Shown here piece after piece: positions 1 to 11,629 of a DNA stretch of 64,000 bases. Source of the DNA: Perognathus longimembris pacificus (lineage: Eukaryota; Chordata; Mammalia; Rodentia; Heteromyidae). The position numbers and the translations under genes are program-made. The notes under the pieces are model-generated. The model did no database searches. It was not told the DNA's origin and worked only from the letters and a program-made list of their open reading frames with translations. How positions within the stretch are numbered: position 1 is the stretch's first letter; each line of letters opens with the position of its first letter. Where the stretch lies: assembly GCF_023159225.1 (NCBI RefSeq), contig NC_063174.1, positions 39,343,691 through 39,407,690 of the forward strand, in the 5' to 3' direction.

Positions 1-744
1 TTAGGAAATTGTCAACCCAAGACTCCCTTCTTATATGTTTGGGGTGGGAAGTTTTCTTCCTCTTAGCTTTTATCTGCAGAGTTAGAACTCTTCATTTTCC
101 CTGGATGTTACTTTGTTGACAGTGGCAAACACTTGTGGCAAGTTTGTCAGTTAGCATTGCTTAACTTACTAGTAGGCACTCCTGGGCAGTAAAATGGCAA
201 ATGCTACCCTGGTAGGAGAAAGCCCTTGTGGGTTTATGTAGACTGCAGCCCTCTGGCCCCAGCCCCAGACTCCTGAGCCCAGTGCACTGTTGGACTAGAT
301 ATGCTACCTGTGGGCACAAGTGTGTTCTTCATGTCTTCTTGAGGGTTCTCTCTGTTGCACTGCCTTTGCCTTTGGTTCAATAGTTAGACTAGTTTTCCAC
401 AGGGAGACACACTAATGGCTTAGCTTAATATCTGCAGGATAGTTCTTGGAAATGAAATTTCACAATCATGACCATTTTAGTCTCATTTGACATTTGTTCT
501 ATTGACACTTTGAGTGCCTTTGGACCTTTTAGGTGTGCATTACTTACAGAATTCCTACCAAGAAGGTAGTAAACATGTCGACTCTTGGTTTTATCTTTAA
601 ATGAAAATACTAGACATAGCTGAATACCCTGAGCCAATTGATCAGGTCATTTTTGGGCATTAGGTCACTTACTTATTAAACTACATTGTGAATTTCTGAG
701 CAAAATATCAGTATTATTAAAAAGTGAGGATCTTTACTCTCATT
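1..744. other. Unique AT-rich sequence, nothing recognised
   Basis: I see no exon, RNA gene or clear repeat here. Open frames on either strand are under 75 codons and resemble no family I know. Confidence 0.6.
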
Positions 745-763
745 TTGAATTAGGAGCATTTGT

Positions 764-990
764 GGGGGCTGGGGATATGGCCTAGTGGCAAAGGGTGCTT
801 GCCTCGTATACATGTAGGCCCTGGGTTCGATTCCCCAGCACCCCATATACAGAAAATGGCCAGAAGTGACGCTGTGGCTCAAGTGGCAGAGTGCTAGCTT
901 TGAGCAAGAAGAAGCCAGGGACAGTGCTCAGGCCCTGAGTCCAAGCCCCAGGACTGGCCAAAAATAAAAAATAAATAAATTTGCTTGCCT
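764..990 (+). mobile_element. ID-ID dimeric SINE with 19-bp TSD
   Basis: The left monomer has an A-box-like tggcctagtgg and an exact B box (ggttcgattcc) around 825-835, so it is a tRNA-derived pol III unit. The right monomer starts near 858 (ggccagaagtgacgctgtgg) and ends at actggccaaaa, followed by an A-rich (AAAT)n tail. The 19-bp duplication ttgaattaggagcatttgt at 745-763 and 991-1009 brackets it exactly, as expected for L1-driven retroposition. It codes for no protein. The tail is shorter and less pure than in the copies at 2,089 and 62,113. Confidence 0.93.
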
Positions 991-1009
991 TGAATTAGGA
1001 GCATTTGTT

Positions 1010-1230
1010 TACTACATTAAAATTTTATCTTTTTAAATTATGGATTATATCATGTAAGTATAACCACAGTACATTTTAATATTTAATCACTTGATTTTTT
1101 TATCCAACTATGTTTTAAAAACAAAGGTTAATTCTCAACCTGGGTTTCATTACTTTGGGATATTAGAGTGTATTCTAGTGGATCATGTTACTGCTTTAAA
1201 ACATGTAAGGTAATTAAAAGAAGTTTCAGC
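1010..1230. other. AT-rich unique spacer
   Basis: AT-rich sequence between two SINEs with no recognisable gene or repeat. Confidence 0.5.
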
Positions 1231-1243
1231 AGAATTCTAGTAC

Positions 1244-1450
1244 GGGGGGGCTGGGAATATGGCCTAGTGGTAAAGTGCTTGCTTCGCATACATGAAGCCC
1301 TGGGTGAGATTCCTCAGCACCACATATATAGAAAAAGCCAAAGTGGCGCTGTGGCTCAAGTGGTAGAGTGCTAGCCCTGAGCAAAAAGAAGCCAGGGACA
1401 ATGCTCTGGCCCTGAGTCCAAGCCCCAAGACTGGCAAATAAAAAAGAAAG
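1244..1450 (+). mobile_element. ID-ID dimeric SINE, diverged copy
   Basis: Same two-monomer structure as the copy at 764. Its B box is damaged (gggtgagattcc), so it is probably transcriptionally weak and older. Flanks agaattctagtac (1231-1243) and agaattctattac (1451-1463) are a 13-bp TSD with one mismatch. The tail is an impure A-rich run with G interruptions. Confidence 0.9.
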
Positions 1451-1493
1451 AGAATTCTATTACAGGAAACAATTTAAAGGATTAAATTCTGAA

Positions 1494-1830
1494 AGGAGCT
1501 GGTGGCTCTCAACTATAATTCTAACTACTTAGAAGAGTGAGATCTGAGGATCACAGTTCAAAGTTAGCCTCGACAGAAAAGTTTATAAATTACTTATCTC
1601 CAATTAACTAGCAAAAAGCTGGAAGTGGAGCCATAGCCCAAATGGTAGAGTGTCACACTGGAGCCAAAAACCCAAGTGAAATCCCAAGGCCCTGAGTTCA
1701 AACGCCAGAACTAGAATACAGACACACATATTAGAGAGCCTTGATTCAAGTGGTAGAGCACCTTCCCAGGAAGGGCTAGGCACTGAGTTCAAACCCCAGT
1801 CCTGGCCAACAATTGCAAACAACAATCAGA
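1494..1830 (+). mobile_element. B1-ID composite SINE followed by a second ID monomer
   Basis: Positions 1494-1590 resemble the left part of a 7SL-derived B1 monomer (ctggtggctctcaactataat... gagatctgaggatcacag). An ID-like unit follows (ggaagtggagccatagccca... ccctgagttcaaacgccaga). A further ID-like unit runs 1715-1810 (gattcaagtggtagagcacc... gagttcaaaccccagtcctgg). No clear TSD was found. Confidence 0.8.
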
Positions 1831-2009
1831 CGCACAGGCAGTTGTGAGAACTATTCCTGCGAATTCTGGGGAATGCCATTTGCTTTGTGTCCCCAGTAGT
1901 GCCATTTTGCAAAGCTATACCACAGAATCATAACCATACTGCCATGAATGCCATCAGCACACAGCACAGTTCCATTAACACAAGAATCCTTTGGGTTGCT
2001 CTTTGACAG

Positions 2010-2495
2010 TTGGCAGCCCACCCTGTGGCCCTGACAACTACTAATCTATTCTGTTTCAATAATTTATCACGTCAAGAATGCGATATGTGGGCTGGGGATA
2101 TAGCCTAGTGGCAAGAGTGCCTGCCTCCTATACACAAGGCCCTAGGTTCGATTCCCCAGCACCACATATACAGAAAACGGCCAGAAGCGGCGCTGTGGCT
2201 CAAGTGGCAGAGTGCTAGCCTTGAGCGGGAAGAAGCCAGGGACAGTGCTCAGGCCCTGAGTCCAAGGCCCAGGACTGGCAAAAAAAAAAAAAAAAAAAAA
2301 AAAGAATGCGATATGTATTGAATCATATAGTGTGTAGTTGTTTTTCCCTAGGTGTATTTATGTATGAATGCTTTGTTCCTGTTTTTTTGTTGAGTAATAT
2401 TCTGCTATATGGATGTACGAGTTTGAATTATTCGCCAATTGATATCTGGCTGGTTCCATCTTTGGTCTATTAAAAAAATACCATGCAGGACTTAA
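2010..2495 (-). mobile_element. Ancient L1 (L1M-type) ORF2/3' fragment, interrupted by a SINE
   Basis: Excluding the SINE at 2089-2301, both sides read together as the complement of an old mammalian L1 near the end of ORF2. Recognisable stretches are the motif around aactactaatctattctg (2036-2054), ttgaatcatatagtgtgt (2319-2336) and gagtaatattctgctatatg (2392-2411). It is heavily mutated with no open frame. The edges are approximate; assignment rests on remembered L1 patterns. Confidence 0.6.
2089..2301 (+). mobile_element. Young ID-ID dimeric SINE with pure poly(A) tail
   Basis: Full dimer with an exact B box (ggttcgattcc), a tail beginning at 2280 of more than 20 A, and a perfect 15-bp TSD aagaatgcgatatgt at 2074-2088 and 2302-2316. 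It carries variants shared with the nested copy at 62,113: gatatagcc, gcctgcctc, ccctaggttcg and gagcgggaagaag. This suggests one young subfamily. It inserted into an old L1. Confidence 0.95.
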
Positions 2496-3295
2496 AAAAA
2501 AACAAAATTACATAGATACTTGTGACTATGTCATATTATAGAGTGTTTATGGGAGAGAAAGGAGTAATATTGAAGGTTTTGAGTCATTTAGAATAAAAAT
2601 AAATTTTATGAATTATGGCAATTTAGCTCAAGTAGCTTGATTAAGTGGCAATACATTTATGACACTTAATCAGACTTAAGTACATGATTGGCTAATGTCT
2701 GCAATAGAATTTTAAAGATATTTCATACCCATGTTTTCATTTCTGTTCTCAACTGAGAACCACTAATATTTGTTTCTATTACCCATTGCTGACAAGTCTC
2801 ATTGCATTTTATCGAAACTGGCAATGTGATTATGTGGAGTTTTTGCTGCCAGTCTTCCTTGTGGGATGTTTAATACCCTTATGCACTTGGAGTCTCTGAT
2901 GAAGGGTTTAATTAAATAAACATTTGATCATGAATAGAAGAGCCAGTGATGGTGTAGTTGGTGAACTTTACCTAATTGATGGATGATGGGAAATCAGTTG
3001 AGGATACACAGAAGCTGGTGGTTATGTTTTAGGAAGTAGAAAAGGCCTGCTCTCTGTCTCTCAGATCCCACAAAGTGTATGAATGCATCTGCTCAGAGAG
3101 TGATCCTTTATTTTCTCCACCAACTAAAGAATTATGAGGCAGGAAAGGTGGGAGCAAGAGGCAAAACTAATTTGAACATAAGAGTAAGGCATCAGGGATA
3201 CTGTGGGAAGTCTCTTAGTTATTAATGGGTTGGTACAGGTCCTTAACCAAGCTTAGAAGGGTCACCTGTCCACTTGCTTTCCAGACAAGGAGGAG
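2496..3295. other. Unique sequence, nothing recognised
   Basis: AT-rich DNA without a supported gene or repeat. Confidence 0.5.
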
Positions 3296-3310
3296 GGAGG
3301 GAAGGAGGGG

Positions 3311-3312
<2 letters not shown>

Positions 3313-3372
<60 letters not shown>
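3313..3372. repeat. (GA)30 microsatellite
   Basis: Sixty bases of uninterrupted GA, preceded by a G/A-rich stretch from about 3291. The open frames through it (Arg-Glu or Ser-Leu runs) are artefacts of the repeat. Confidence 0.97.
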
Positions 3373-3377
<5 letters not shown>

Positions 3378-4265
3378 TCTCTTGTAAAAGAGCAAGAAGT
3401 GGGGCCTGGAAATTGCTAGCCCAATATAGAGTTGTGGGGACACACGTTAGGGGAGTCTCGGCAGGTCTGGCAACTGGTTGGGTCACTGCCTACCTCACCC
3501 CAAAGGAAGGGGCACCAGTCTCCTGCATGGGTCTGATCCAGGACTGTCAAGAGCTACGTCTTCATCAGAGCGGTTCTGTGGACTTCCCAGGGTCTTCAGG
3601 AAGGGGAGGGGGCTGGATCTCCCCTGGGCCACTCTCTCCTGGTCTTCTCCTATCTGTCTTTTTCTTTTTATTTCTCCCTCAGTTGCAAGCCAGCCTCCCT
3701 CTTGTCCCACAGATGTTTAGAGCAGGGATGTTTGCTGCTCATAATTTCTCCAGGCAACCATGTTTAGAACCAACAACAAAATATTACTTATTTAGTATTT
3801 TTCTCCTAAAGAGTGTGAATTCTCTTAATAGTTTTCTTTTCTGCTTTAAACTCACAAAAATGTCTTAGAAATGTTGATTGCTGCCCCTTGGGCTTTAGTT
3901 TACAGTTGGGGAAAGTGAACTAAGGATGCCAGGTGGGTGGGAAAACATATTGTGAAAAAAGGGAATTTGAAGTCTTGTTTGTCCTATTGTGGAGAAAGGG
4001 AATGGAGTCTCATTTGTCCTTGCAAATGGAAAGCTAAGTGAGGAAATAGAAGATAAAAGTGAATGGCTTTAGGAAAAGACAAAAGTGAGATGATTTGGTG
4101 GGGGATTCTCATGTGTATTCTCCAGTACCTACTTAGAGGCTGGCTGGACATAAGGTTCAATAAATATTCATTTAATGAATAAATACAGATGAACCAACAA
4201 ACTGAAATGATTTTAATGTTATTGAGATGTATGTTGCTACCTGGTTATGTGGTTTGTGCTGAGTC
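3373..4265. other. Unique sequence, nothing recognised
   Basis: Contains a 151-codon plus-strand frame (3413-3868) without any recognisable domain or splice-site support; treated as chance. No repeat recognised. Confidence 0.5.
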
Positions 4266-4269
4266 TCTA

Positions 4270-4650
4270 AGGTTTCATAACAAATACCTTCCAACCCTAG
4301 TAGCTTATGACACAAGATGGGAGGCTCCCTGAGCTCCACTGGGCAGGTCTTCGCCCTCTCCCCTGCAGTCAGGCAGCCGCATCAACTGGGGTATTAGACT
4401 GGCCCTACTTGGCTGACCATGTTGGGCGCTCTCCTTCTTGGAGTTCTCTTCATAATGTGGTCTTTCTGGTAGAGTGGCTAAACTTCTAATGCGGCATATC
4501 CCAGTACTGTCAGAAAGTGCAACGGCAGAAGTTTCCAGGCCTCCCCAAAGCTGAGGGAATTGCCAGTGTGTTCCTTCCCGTTTAGTCAGGCAGTCATTGG
4601 GCCAGAGCAGGTTCAAAGACAGGGGAATAAACTCCACCCCTGATGCCTTG
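4270..4650 (-). mobile_element. Degraded MaLR (MLT1-like) LTR fragment, tentative
   Basis: The stretch from about 4275 (cataacaaataccttccaac... tagtagcttatgacacaaga) resembles the reverse-oriented 3' part of MLT1-type LTRs, which read like ataacaaa.taccac... agtggcttaaaaca. Similarity fades after about 4500. A profile search is needed to confirm it. Confidence 0.4.
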
Positions 4651-4689
4651 CCAGTGGTTTACCAACAATAACTCAACACCCACTGGGTG

Positions 4690-4915
4690 TCCAGCACCTT
4701 TTCTTTGCAGTATTGAGGATTGATCCTAGGGCCTTGTGCATGCTAGGCAAATGACCTATCACTGAGCAATACCCCCAAGCCCTTTAGTTTTTGTATTGTT
4801 TTTGAGACAGAGTTTTGCTAACTGCCCAGACTGACCTCAAACTGGCCATCCTCCTGACTCAACTTTCTGAGTAGCTGAGTTGATAGGCATTCATCACTAC
4901 ACCCAGCTCCTGCAA
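4690..4915 (-). mobile_element. Old B1-ID composite SINE, reverse orientation
   Basis: Reading the complement, an ID-like part (plus strand gcagtattgaggattgatcc... tgctaggcaaatgacctatc) is preceded by a B1-like part (plus strand ctgagtagctgagttgatag... acacccagctcc). It is diverged and no TSD is evident. Confidence 0.75.
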
Positions 4916-5384
4916 TTTACCTCAGTGCTGTCACTCATTACCCAGGCTTTGTGCAGATGATGGGGCTGAGGAGCTTGATTTTACATGATTGTCGAGGCAG
5001 CTAGAGTATTCCCTAATGCCTCACACTTCTGCTGAGCTGAGTACAAATCTGGGGGCTCCAACCTCATGTTTGGAGATCCACTGGAATGACTGGCATACCT
5101 GAAGAAAGTGCTGTCTTGACAGTCCAATTTATTATAAAGGACACAGAAACAACCAGATGAAAACACAGCCTGAGGGCTAAAAGTGGTCCTGAGTGAATGC
5201 AGGAACTGCCGTGCTATGAAGCTGGGTGGGGTACACCTCTCCTGTTGCATGAGTGTGCTCACAGGCTGGGGAGTCACCCAACACTGTGCTGCCCTGCTTC
5301 ACTGACCTTATAGACTAACTCAGTCTCCAGTGTCCTCGCTCCCCAGAGGCTGGGGCAGTGTGGTTAAGAATTCTAACCCTCAGG
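4916..5384. other. Unique sequence, nothing recognised
   Basis: No gene or repeat recognised; the 98-codon minus-strand frame at 4981-5277 has no recognisable feature. Confidence 0.5.
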
Positions 5385-5462
5385 ATTAGGGTGAAGTTCA
5401 AATAGTAGAGCACTTAGCAAGCAGAAGGCCCTAAATTCAACCTCTAGTATGGGGAGTAGAGA
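5385..5462 (+). mobile_element. ID-like monomer fragment
   Basis: Diverged ID unit: gggtgaagttcaaatagtag, agcacttagcaagcagaagg and ccctaaattcaacctctag follow the ID order of A box, anticodon arm and B box. Confidence 0.7.
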
Positions 5463-8400
5463 GAGGAAAAGTTCCAACCCTCTAACTACAAAAACCTAAG
5501 CTCTTCTTCCTTCTGAGTCACCTTGATAGCATCAACTCAGGTATCACCCAAAGCAGTTCATTATAAATAAATCTAAAATACCGCTTTCACTCAGGGGTGG
5601 GTCTTAAACCTGTATATCAAAAGAGGAATCAGAGATAAGACAAAATAGGTAATTTTGTACCAATTCTAAAAGGGACCACGTTCCTATGATTTGATTGGAA
5701 AATGGTCCATTGTCTATGTTTCTCTTAGAGTGGGTTCTGGGAATTCAAGGTCTGTGGCTCACATGCTCAAGCCAGATACGTGATGAGAAATGGGCCTGGT
5801 TGTTGTTCTGATATGTTTGAAAGGAAACCAGAAGAAAATGGAGGAACATCCAGGGGACAGCCTCAATATTGAAGTCAGGCTCCCTTTCACTGCAAATACT
5901 TCTCAGCTCACTCTGCTCTGCTTTGGAGAGATCAAACTTCTGTTTCCTTAAACTAGACCTTCTCTATGACTACCTCCTCTGCCTAGCCTTCTGTTCACCT
6001 TTTCTGAGGTTGCCTGCTTCTATTGCACTCACAGGCCAGATTCTGTCCCCCTACCCCCACACTGCCATGTCCAAATCCCATCACCTCTTGCTTGCTTCTC
6101 TTTTCACTGGTTTTTGTCAACCTAGCCTTGCTGAACTGCTATTGTAGCGAGTAACTGTGGGCTTGTGGCCTCAATATCTCACCAGGCCTACCTTGGAGGT
6201 TCCTCGAGAGAGCTCTTGCTGGAGACTTCTCTACTTAGGATTCCCACGTTCAGGCTAAACATATAGAATATGGTCCCTTTGATTGGCAAGAACCTTACTG
6301 TCTCCATTCACATTCACATTACAACTCCTTAACACTCCCTTATGTTGAGTTTTGCTTTATAAGGGGCATTTTCTGATACATTGCCAGAGACAACCTATAA
6401 TATGAAACTCTGGTTCATTATGCCTTTCTGGTTCAACAGTGATTATTAGGAGATTATTTTATCCCCTCTCCTCTCACCCAAGGTTACTGTGTAACTGAAA
6501 TCCTGTCTTGCAAAGAAATTTGTATCCCTTCCACATCTCAGAGCTAGCTAGGAGTTTGGCCTCAGGCAACATCCAGCTAACTCTGCCTTGAAGATAATTC
6601 TCTGGGGAGTTAATTAGGGCAGGCTGAATAATTCCAGGTGCCTGTTTTGGTGAATTAAATAGAAAAGAGATTTTCAAGTGTCAAGAATCAAAGCACTTTC
6701 TCCTCCATTATCTCTGCTCTTACCTCTACTATTTTGTACTATACACTAAAGAACAGGAACTCTGTTTTATAGACTTGAGAGCATCCATTCATTTAGAGTA
6801 TTTACTACGAGCCCATCAGTGGACTACACCCTATTGAAGTTTGAATTGTGATTATAAAGTATGATACTATTTTTGTTGTCCAGTAAAATTTGGAGCAATC
6901 TTCTAAGAGGCACTCTAGAGACCATTATCCAAAAAGTCTAACCTAAACTCTTACTCAGCATTAATCTCTTGTTTACACCTCCCAGAACTTTTTACATAGA
7001 AGTATTACAACTGCTGTGGTTGTAATGCCAAAGTGGTCTTATAATTCATTTGTTTAATTACCTGTCCTAGCCACTGGACCTGAGCAACAGGGAAGCAAGG
7101 ACTATTGGCTCTACTTGCTTCTCCAATCATTTGAAATCAAGCACCTGCCATGTACAGGCACTGTACAGTGGATCCCGGCAATCTATGGGTTTCCCATCCA
7201 AAGTTCCACCCAGTTACAGCTTGGAAATACTTTGAAAAAAACATTTCTTCTGGTTTAAGTATATGCTAGACTTTCAAAAAATGCTACTATTCTCTAAACA
7301 ATGCATAATTATAATTATTTGCACAGCATTCTAGATATTAAGAGTTATCTAGTATCCTTTGCTATACATAAGAAAGAATATTTAAGAAGCTGCAAGCAGG
7401 AAAATCAGTAAACATTGATCATCTTGAACAATGAAGTTTATCAGTACTTCCTGGTTCTCTTTTACAGACAAATAACTATACTTTCCTTTCCCAGAGGAGT
7501 ACAAAAGTGGCTGTGTATAGGTCAAATACAAGAATGGTGCCATTGAATATAAAGGGCATGAATGGCCATAGAACTGGTACTTGTGGGCTCCTGGAATCAA
7601 TCCCCCATGAGTGCCAAGGTGCAACTCTAGTCTTTTGTCCTAGTGGTCTGAAAAATAATGACTCCTCACTTTGTACATGTTCTACATGTTTTCTCACTGT
7701 GTTAATCATTTTACATCTATGTTTTCATGTAACACTTTGGACACTATGGGCAAATAAGAAATTGTCTAGAACCAGCCATTATCAAGAATTACTTGACTGT
7801 AGTTATGGCTAAGTGTTTCTCAGCTTAGTTAACACATCTCAACTTAAAGGTTTAGAAGCCAGAGTGCCTTGTTTGCTGTCTTTTCTCTGTCAGCACTGAC
7901 TGTACTCTTTTTTATTTTTAAAAACTCTTCAAAATGACTACATGGATCATTGTATCTTCAGCTGTATTTAGTTCATAGAGTAGATTCTGTAAAAAGGTGT
8001 TTAGCATTAGACTAAAGGAAATATGCTCTGTACGGTTGGCTGAAAGGAAACCACCACGTGATTCAGGCAGATAAGTGTGTGTTTGGGGGAGAGCAGACTG
8101 CCGGCCTGCAAGAGATGGAGGCATGTAGAGAGAAAAGGGAAGGAAAAAGAAAAAAGAAAAAAAGAGGAGGGACTGGTGTTGAGCCAGATTATATAGGGAA
8201 AGGCAGGAGGCAGGACCACAGCAGATGGAGAAGTGATCTCAGAGTCTGGGGAACCTCTCACTGTCCAAGGGAGTTGTGACCTGGGTGGTTCAGGAAATGA
8301 CCTCAATATATGAGGAAGTGACCTCAGAGTCTAGGGTCCTTTGCCAACTCACAGACTCACAGTTGGGTGACTGACAGGTAATTACTTGTTTCAGGTAGAT

Positions 8401-8505
8401 GAAGAGGAAGGGGGAGGGGCTGTTCTCCTGAGCAGACCTAACATGTTCCATGTCACATTCACAGACCTGTGGTTTCTTTTCAAAAGCATACTTTTTGTGG
8501 TTCTT
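5463..8505. other. Unique sequence, about 3 kb without a supported gene
   Basis: No exon, RNA gene or recognisable interspersed repeat. A purine-rich stretch lies at 8113-8170. A short motif like gaagtgacctcagagtct occurs at about 8231 (one mismatch) and 8312. Longest frames are about 100 codons and look random. Confidence 0.5.
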
Positions 8506-8520
8506 TAAAATACGACTCAG

Positions 8521-8733
8521 GGGCTGGGGATATGGCCTAGTGGCAAGAGTGCTTGCCTCGTATACTTGAAGCCCTGGGTTCGATTCCCCAGCACCACATA
8601 TACAGAAAATGGCCAGAAGTGGTGCTGTGACTTAAGTGGCAGAGTGCTAGCCTTGAGCAAAAAGAAGCCAGGGACAGTGCTCAGGCCCTGAGTCCAAGGC
8701 CCAGGACTGGCAAAAAATAAAAATAAAAATAAA
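8521..8733 (+). mobile_element. ID-ID dimeric SINE with 15-bp TSD
   Basis: Complete dimer with an exact B box and an (AAAAT)n tail. The TSD taaaatacgactcag is at 8506-8520 and 8734-8748. A short 5' SINE stub follows the second TSD directly. Confidence 0.95.
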
Positions 8734-8748
8734 TAAAATACGACTCAG

Positions 8749-8786
8749 AGCTGGGAATATGGCCTAGTGGAAGAATGCTCGTCTCC
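8749..8786 (+). mobile_element. 5' stub of an ID-type SINE next to a third target-motif copy
   Basis: Positions 8749-8772 (agctgggaatatggcctagt...) match the first 25 or so bases of the ID dimer, then stop. A diverged copy of the target motif (taaaatatgactga, 8787-8800) follows. There is no B box and no tail. It could be an aborted second insertion at the same site or a SINE that lost most of its body. Confidence 0.7.
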
Positions 8787-8976
8787 TAAAATATGACTGA
8801 CTTTAAATGCACAAGAATGGTTTACTCTTACAAGAATGAACCATGAAGGACAAGGAGATGTGGCAGAAGCCTAAATGTCTCCATCTCTTACTGGGGAGTG
8901 GATGGATCCTATTTATCTTCCTGTCTCACCTTTCTAATTCCTCCCAGTTCTTATTCTAGCTGTATTTTCAGTATTG

Positions 8977-8980
<4 letters not shown>

Positions 8981-9028
<48 letters not shown>

Positions 9029-9060
9029 GTGTGCGTGTGTGTGTGCATGTGTGTGTGTGC
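8981..9060. repeat. (CT)22 followed by an impure (TG)n microsatellite
   Basis: CT repeat at 8981-9024, then GT/TG-rich sequence with interruptions to about 9060. It abuts the minus-strand SINE fragment at 9061. Confidence 0.95.
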
Positions 9061-9225
9061 CTCATAGTACTAGGGTTTGAACTCAGGGCTTCACATTTGC
9101 CAGGCTAATGCTCTACTGCTAAATCATACCTCTGGCCCCAATTTTTGCTGGTTATATTTGAAGATACAGTCTCATTTCCTGCCCTGGTGGCTCAGTCTTG
9201 GTCTCGTGAGTAATGATGCATGAGT
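9061..9225 (-). mobile_element. Old B1-ID SINE fragment, reverse orientation
   Basis: The plus strand reads ctagggtttgaactcagggc... ccaggctaatgctctactgc, the complement of the ID B-box-to-A-box region, then a diverged B1-like part (gatacagtctcatttcctgc... ggctcagtctt). Confidence 0.7.
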
Positions 9226-9548
9226 GTGGTAGGTTCTTGTTCTCTGGTAGTATAGAAATAAAACCAGGAACGATAAGCACAGTTTTAAATAGTTAATTTA
9301 GTAAAGAGAAAGTAAAAGTCACCTAGGAGAGAGGAGAGTGAGCAGCAAGACCTGGAAACTCATTGGTTAGGGACTGGCTATTTTGTATTATCTCTCCCCA
9401 CCTTTTCCCCTTCCCTTTTGTCAGATGGCATTTGGTTTGTTTGAAACAAGCCAGACCCTCCCCTGAGTGGTAGCCACCAGATGGTGGCTTGTAGGAGGGC
9501 TGGCCTGAGTTATGGTAAGACCCAAGGCCCTCCCTATGTGGTGGTCAT

Positions 9549-9551
<3 letters not shown>
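9226..9551. other. Unique sequence; CTCF-core-like motif only
   Basis: No gene seen. The motif ccaccagatggtgg at 9474-9487 fits a CTCF core at all but one position by eye, but a single short match is weak evidence. Confidence 0.35.
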
Positions 9552-9592
<41 letters not shown>

Positions 9593-9631
9593 ACGCGTGT
9601 GTGCGTGTGCGTGTGTGTGTATGTGTATATA
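9552..9631. repeat. (GT)20 microsatellite with interrupted extension
   Basis: Pure GT/TG repeat at 9552-9591, then GT-rich DNA interrupted by gcacgc and single bases up to about 9631. Alternating purine-pyrimidine DNA with Z-DNA potential. Confidence 0.95.
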
Positions 9632-9726
9632 CTGGTTGGCTGATGTTTTCCTTCAGGAAGTTAGCATGTCAGGTGCCAGGCTGCCATCTGGCTCTTCAGT
9701 GAAGAGTCTCATGAACTTTTCCACCT

Positions 9727-9778
9727 GGGCTATGCAATCCTCCCATTCTCAGCTTCCCAAGTAGCCAGGATGACAGGG
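9727..9778 (-). mobile_element. B1-like fragment, reverse orientation
   Basis: Plus-strand text tgcaatcctcccattctcag... cccaagtagccaggatgaca is the complement of the B1 core (ctactcgggaggctgagg-like). Only about 50 bp remain. Confidence 0.6.
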
Positions 9779-10809
9779 AAGCCATTGACATCTTGCTTTC
9801 TTGTTTGTTTTCTAGAAGGAAGGAGGTTGTTTTTATCATGCCTTGCTTCCATACATTTCCAATACTTTGACTCTTTTATGCTTTATGGATTGTAAGATCT
9901 ACTCTAGTCTCTCAGTTCCTATCTTAGAATTAAGGGCCTGAAAGAGCATAGAGTTTCCCAATTGGTGTCCTTTGCTGAACATAAGAGAACCTTATGAGGA
10001 GCATATTGAGGCTTCAGTTAGAGAAATCAGTAAGTGTTGGGCTCACTGAGCAATGAAGGATACGTTTTTTCTTTTGTAAATCATTCATTAGCATTTACCA
10101 TCTCTAAGACTTGGCTTCCACCCCCTGCTAACAATCTGTCTTCTTAGAATCTTCTACCCTGCACAATGTCTTTCTCAGGTGTTCCCTCCATTCAGAATAT
10201 GGAAATATACTGTCTGCTGGAGGCCCATTAGATTGGCCTGATGGGCATAACTAATATTGTCTCTTTCTTTCCTATCAGGTAACTCTCTGAATTTGTCTTC
10301 TTCCTCTATTTTCTCAGACTGCCTCCTGCCATGAGCCAAGCTGTCCTATTATGGCAAGTGTATTATGGACCCATCTTTCAAAGTAAGGGATTCATGTACA
10401 CATGACTAGGGGCCAAGTTGTATTGCTACTTTCTGGAAGCATTGCGCACATTTAGACTGTTGGTAATGTTATAGTCTATACCTTGTGGAAAGGGCTTCTC
10501 CACGGAAGAGTCCAATATTCCATCTTTCTTAACTCAGAACTCTAGGCGAGCATTTTCAATAGATTAGACTTGTCATTCAAGATGAAACCCTATTGCCCTC
10601 TTGCAGCTAGACTGCTTGGCTAGATTAATCTTCTTCATTTATTTCCTAACCACTGTTGTCAACCTCTTTGTCTGTAATCTCTTTTACTGCTGCCACAATT
10701 TTCTTCCAGTGCCAGGTCTCACTGGAGGATCTAGCCATTGAAGCTCTGGGGTAACTTCTTGCTATGCCCAATTACTTCTGTATGTTGACCATCTCCAGAA
10801 AGATGCTTC

Positions 10810-10810
<1 letters not shown>
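9779..10810. other. Unique sequence, nothing recognised
   Basis: About 1 kb with no supported gene or interspersed repeat. Confidence 0.5.
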
Positions 10811-10811
<1 letters not shown>

Positions 10812-10848
<37 letters not shown>

Positions 10849-10858
10849 ACGCACACAT
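10812..10858. repeat. (AC)n microsatellite
   Basis: AC repeat broken by a single T (acatacac) and one G (acgcac) in its second half. Confidence 0.95.
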
Positions 10859-11158
10859 GTGTGGGTGCTTAATCTTTGTCACTATAGTCTTTTGTCATCT
10901 GTAATTATCTTCTCACATTTGATGGCCTTATCTATAAGAAAAGGTCCCTTATCTGTTAGAAATGGCCTCCATGATGACAGTATAGAGATGTGCTGAAGAT
11001 ACCTAGCATAATATTCCAAACACTGCTCAGTCTCCTGGGCAAATATCCTACAAAGGAATTTCCATGTTCTCTGGTTCTTTGTGTATGAACAGAGTCACCA
11101 TCATTAATCGCATCTCTGGGCACAGACATCAGGGCAGGAATGTGCCAGATAATAGGTG

Positions 11159-11629
11159 TGTTAGTTATTCAGGGTTGCCTAGAGAAACAGAGGGAGGAGA
11201 ATAGATGTAGATGTTTGTCATGGAAATTAGATCACATGATTATGGAGGCTACAAAGACAATGACCAGGCTGCAGTCTGCAAGCTAGAGGATTGCTGTCAT
11301 TCAGATTGAGAGCTTGAGAATCATGGAAGTAACCAAGGTGTAACTCCCAAGAACCAGGAGCTCTTAATACTCAAGGTAAAGGACATAGATGTCCCAGCTT
11401 TAGTGTACAGGGGCTGGATTTACCCTTCCTCTACCTTTGCTTATATTGTGGGTGGCATTGAATGCACTTTACTGGCCCACCATAGTGAAGGTGAACTTTC
11501 ACTCAGTCCACTTACCCAGATGTTTATCTTTCCCAGAAATTTCCCCACAGTTATCTAAGAAGCAAGGTTTCCATAGCTTCCAGATTTCCCTTCATCGAGT
11601 CAAGCTGACCAGTACAATTAACCATCACA
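11159..11629 (-). mobile_element. MaLR (MLT1-type) LTR, reverse orientation
   Basis: The plus strand begins tgttagttattcagggttgc followed by ctagagaaacagaggg, and ends agtacaattaaccatcaca. The complement thus starts TGTGATGGTTAATTGTACTG and ends with the TTCTCTGG-like block typical of MLT1 LTRs. Length (about 470 bp) and TG...CA ends fit a solo LTR. No clean 5-bp TSD survives. Subfamily not determined. Confidence 0.75.

Noticed and set aside
3225..3486. Arg-Glu and Ser-Leu repeat frames on both strands
   Set aside because: They are translations of the (GA)30 microsatellite.
3413..3868. 151-codon frame
   Set aside because: Overlaps a 71-codon frame on the other strand, shows no domain and no conserved-looking composition.
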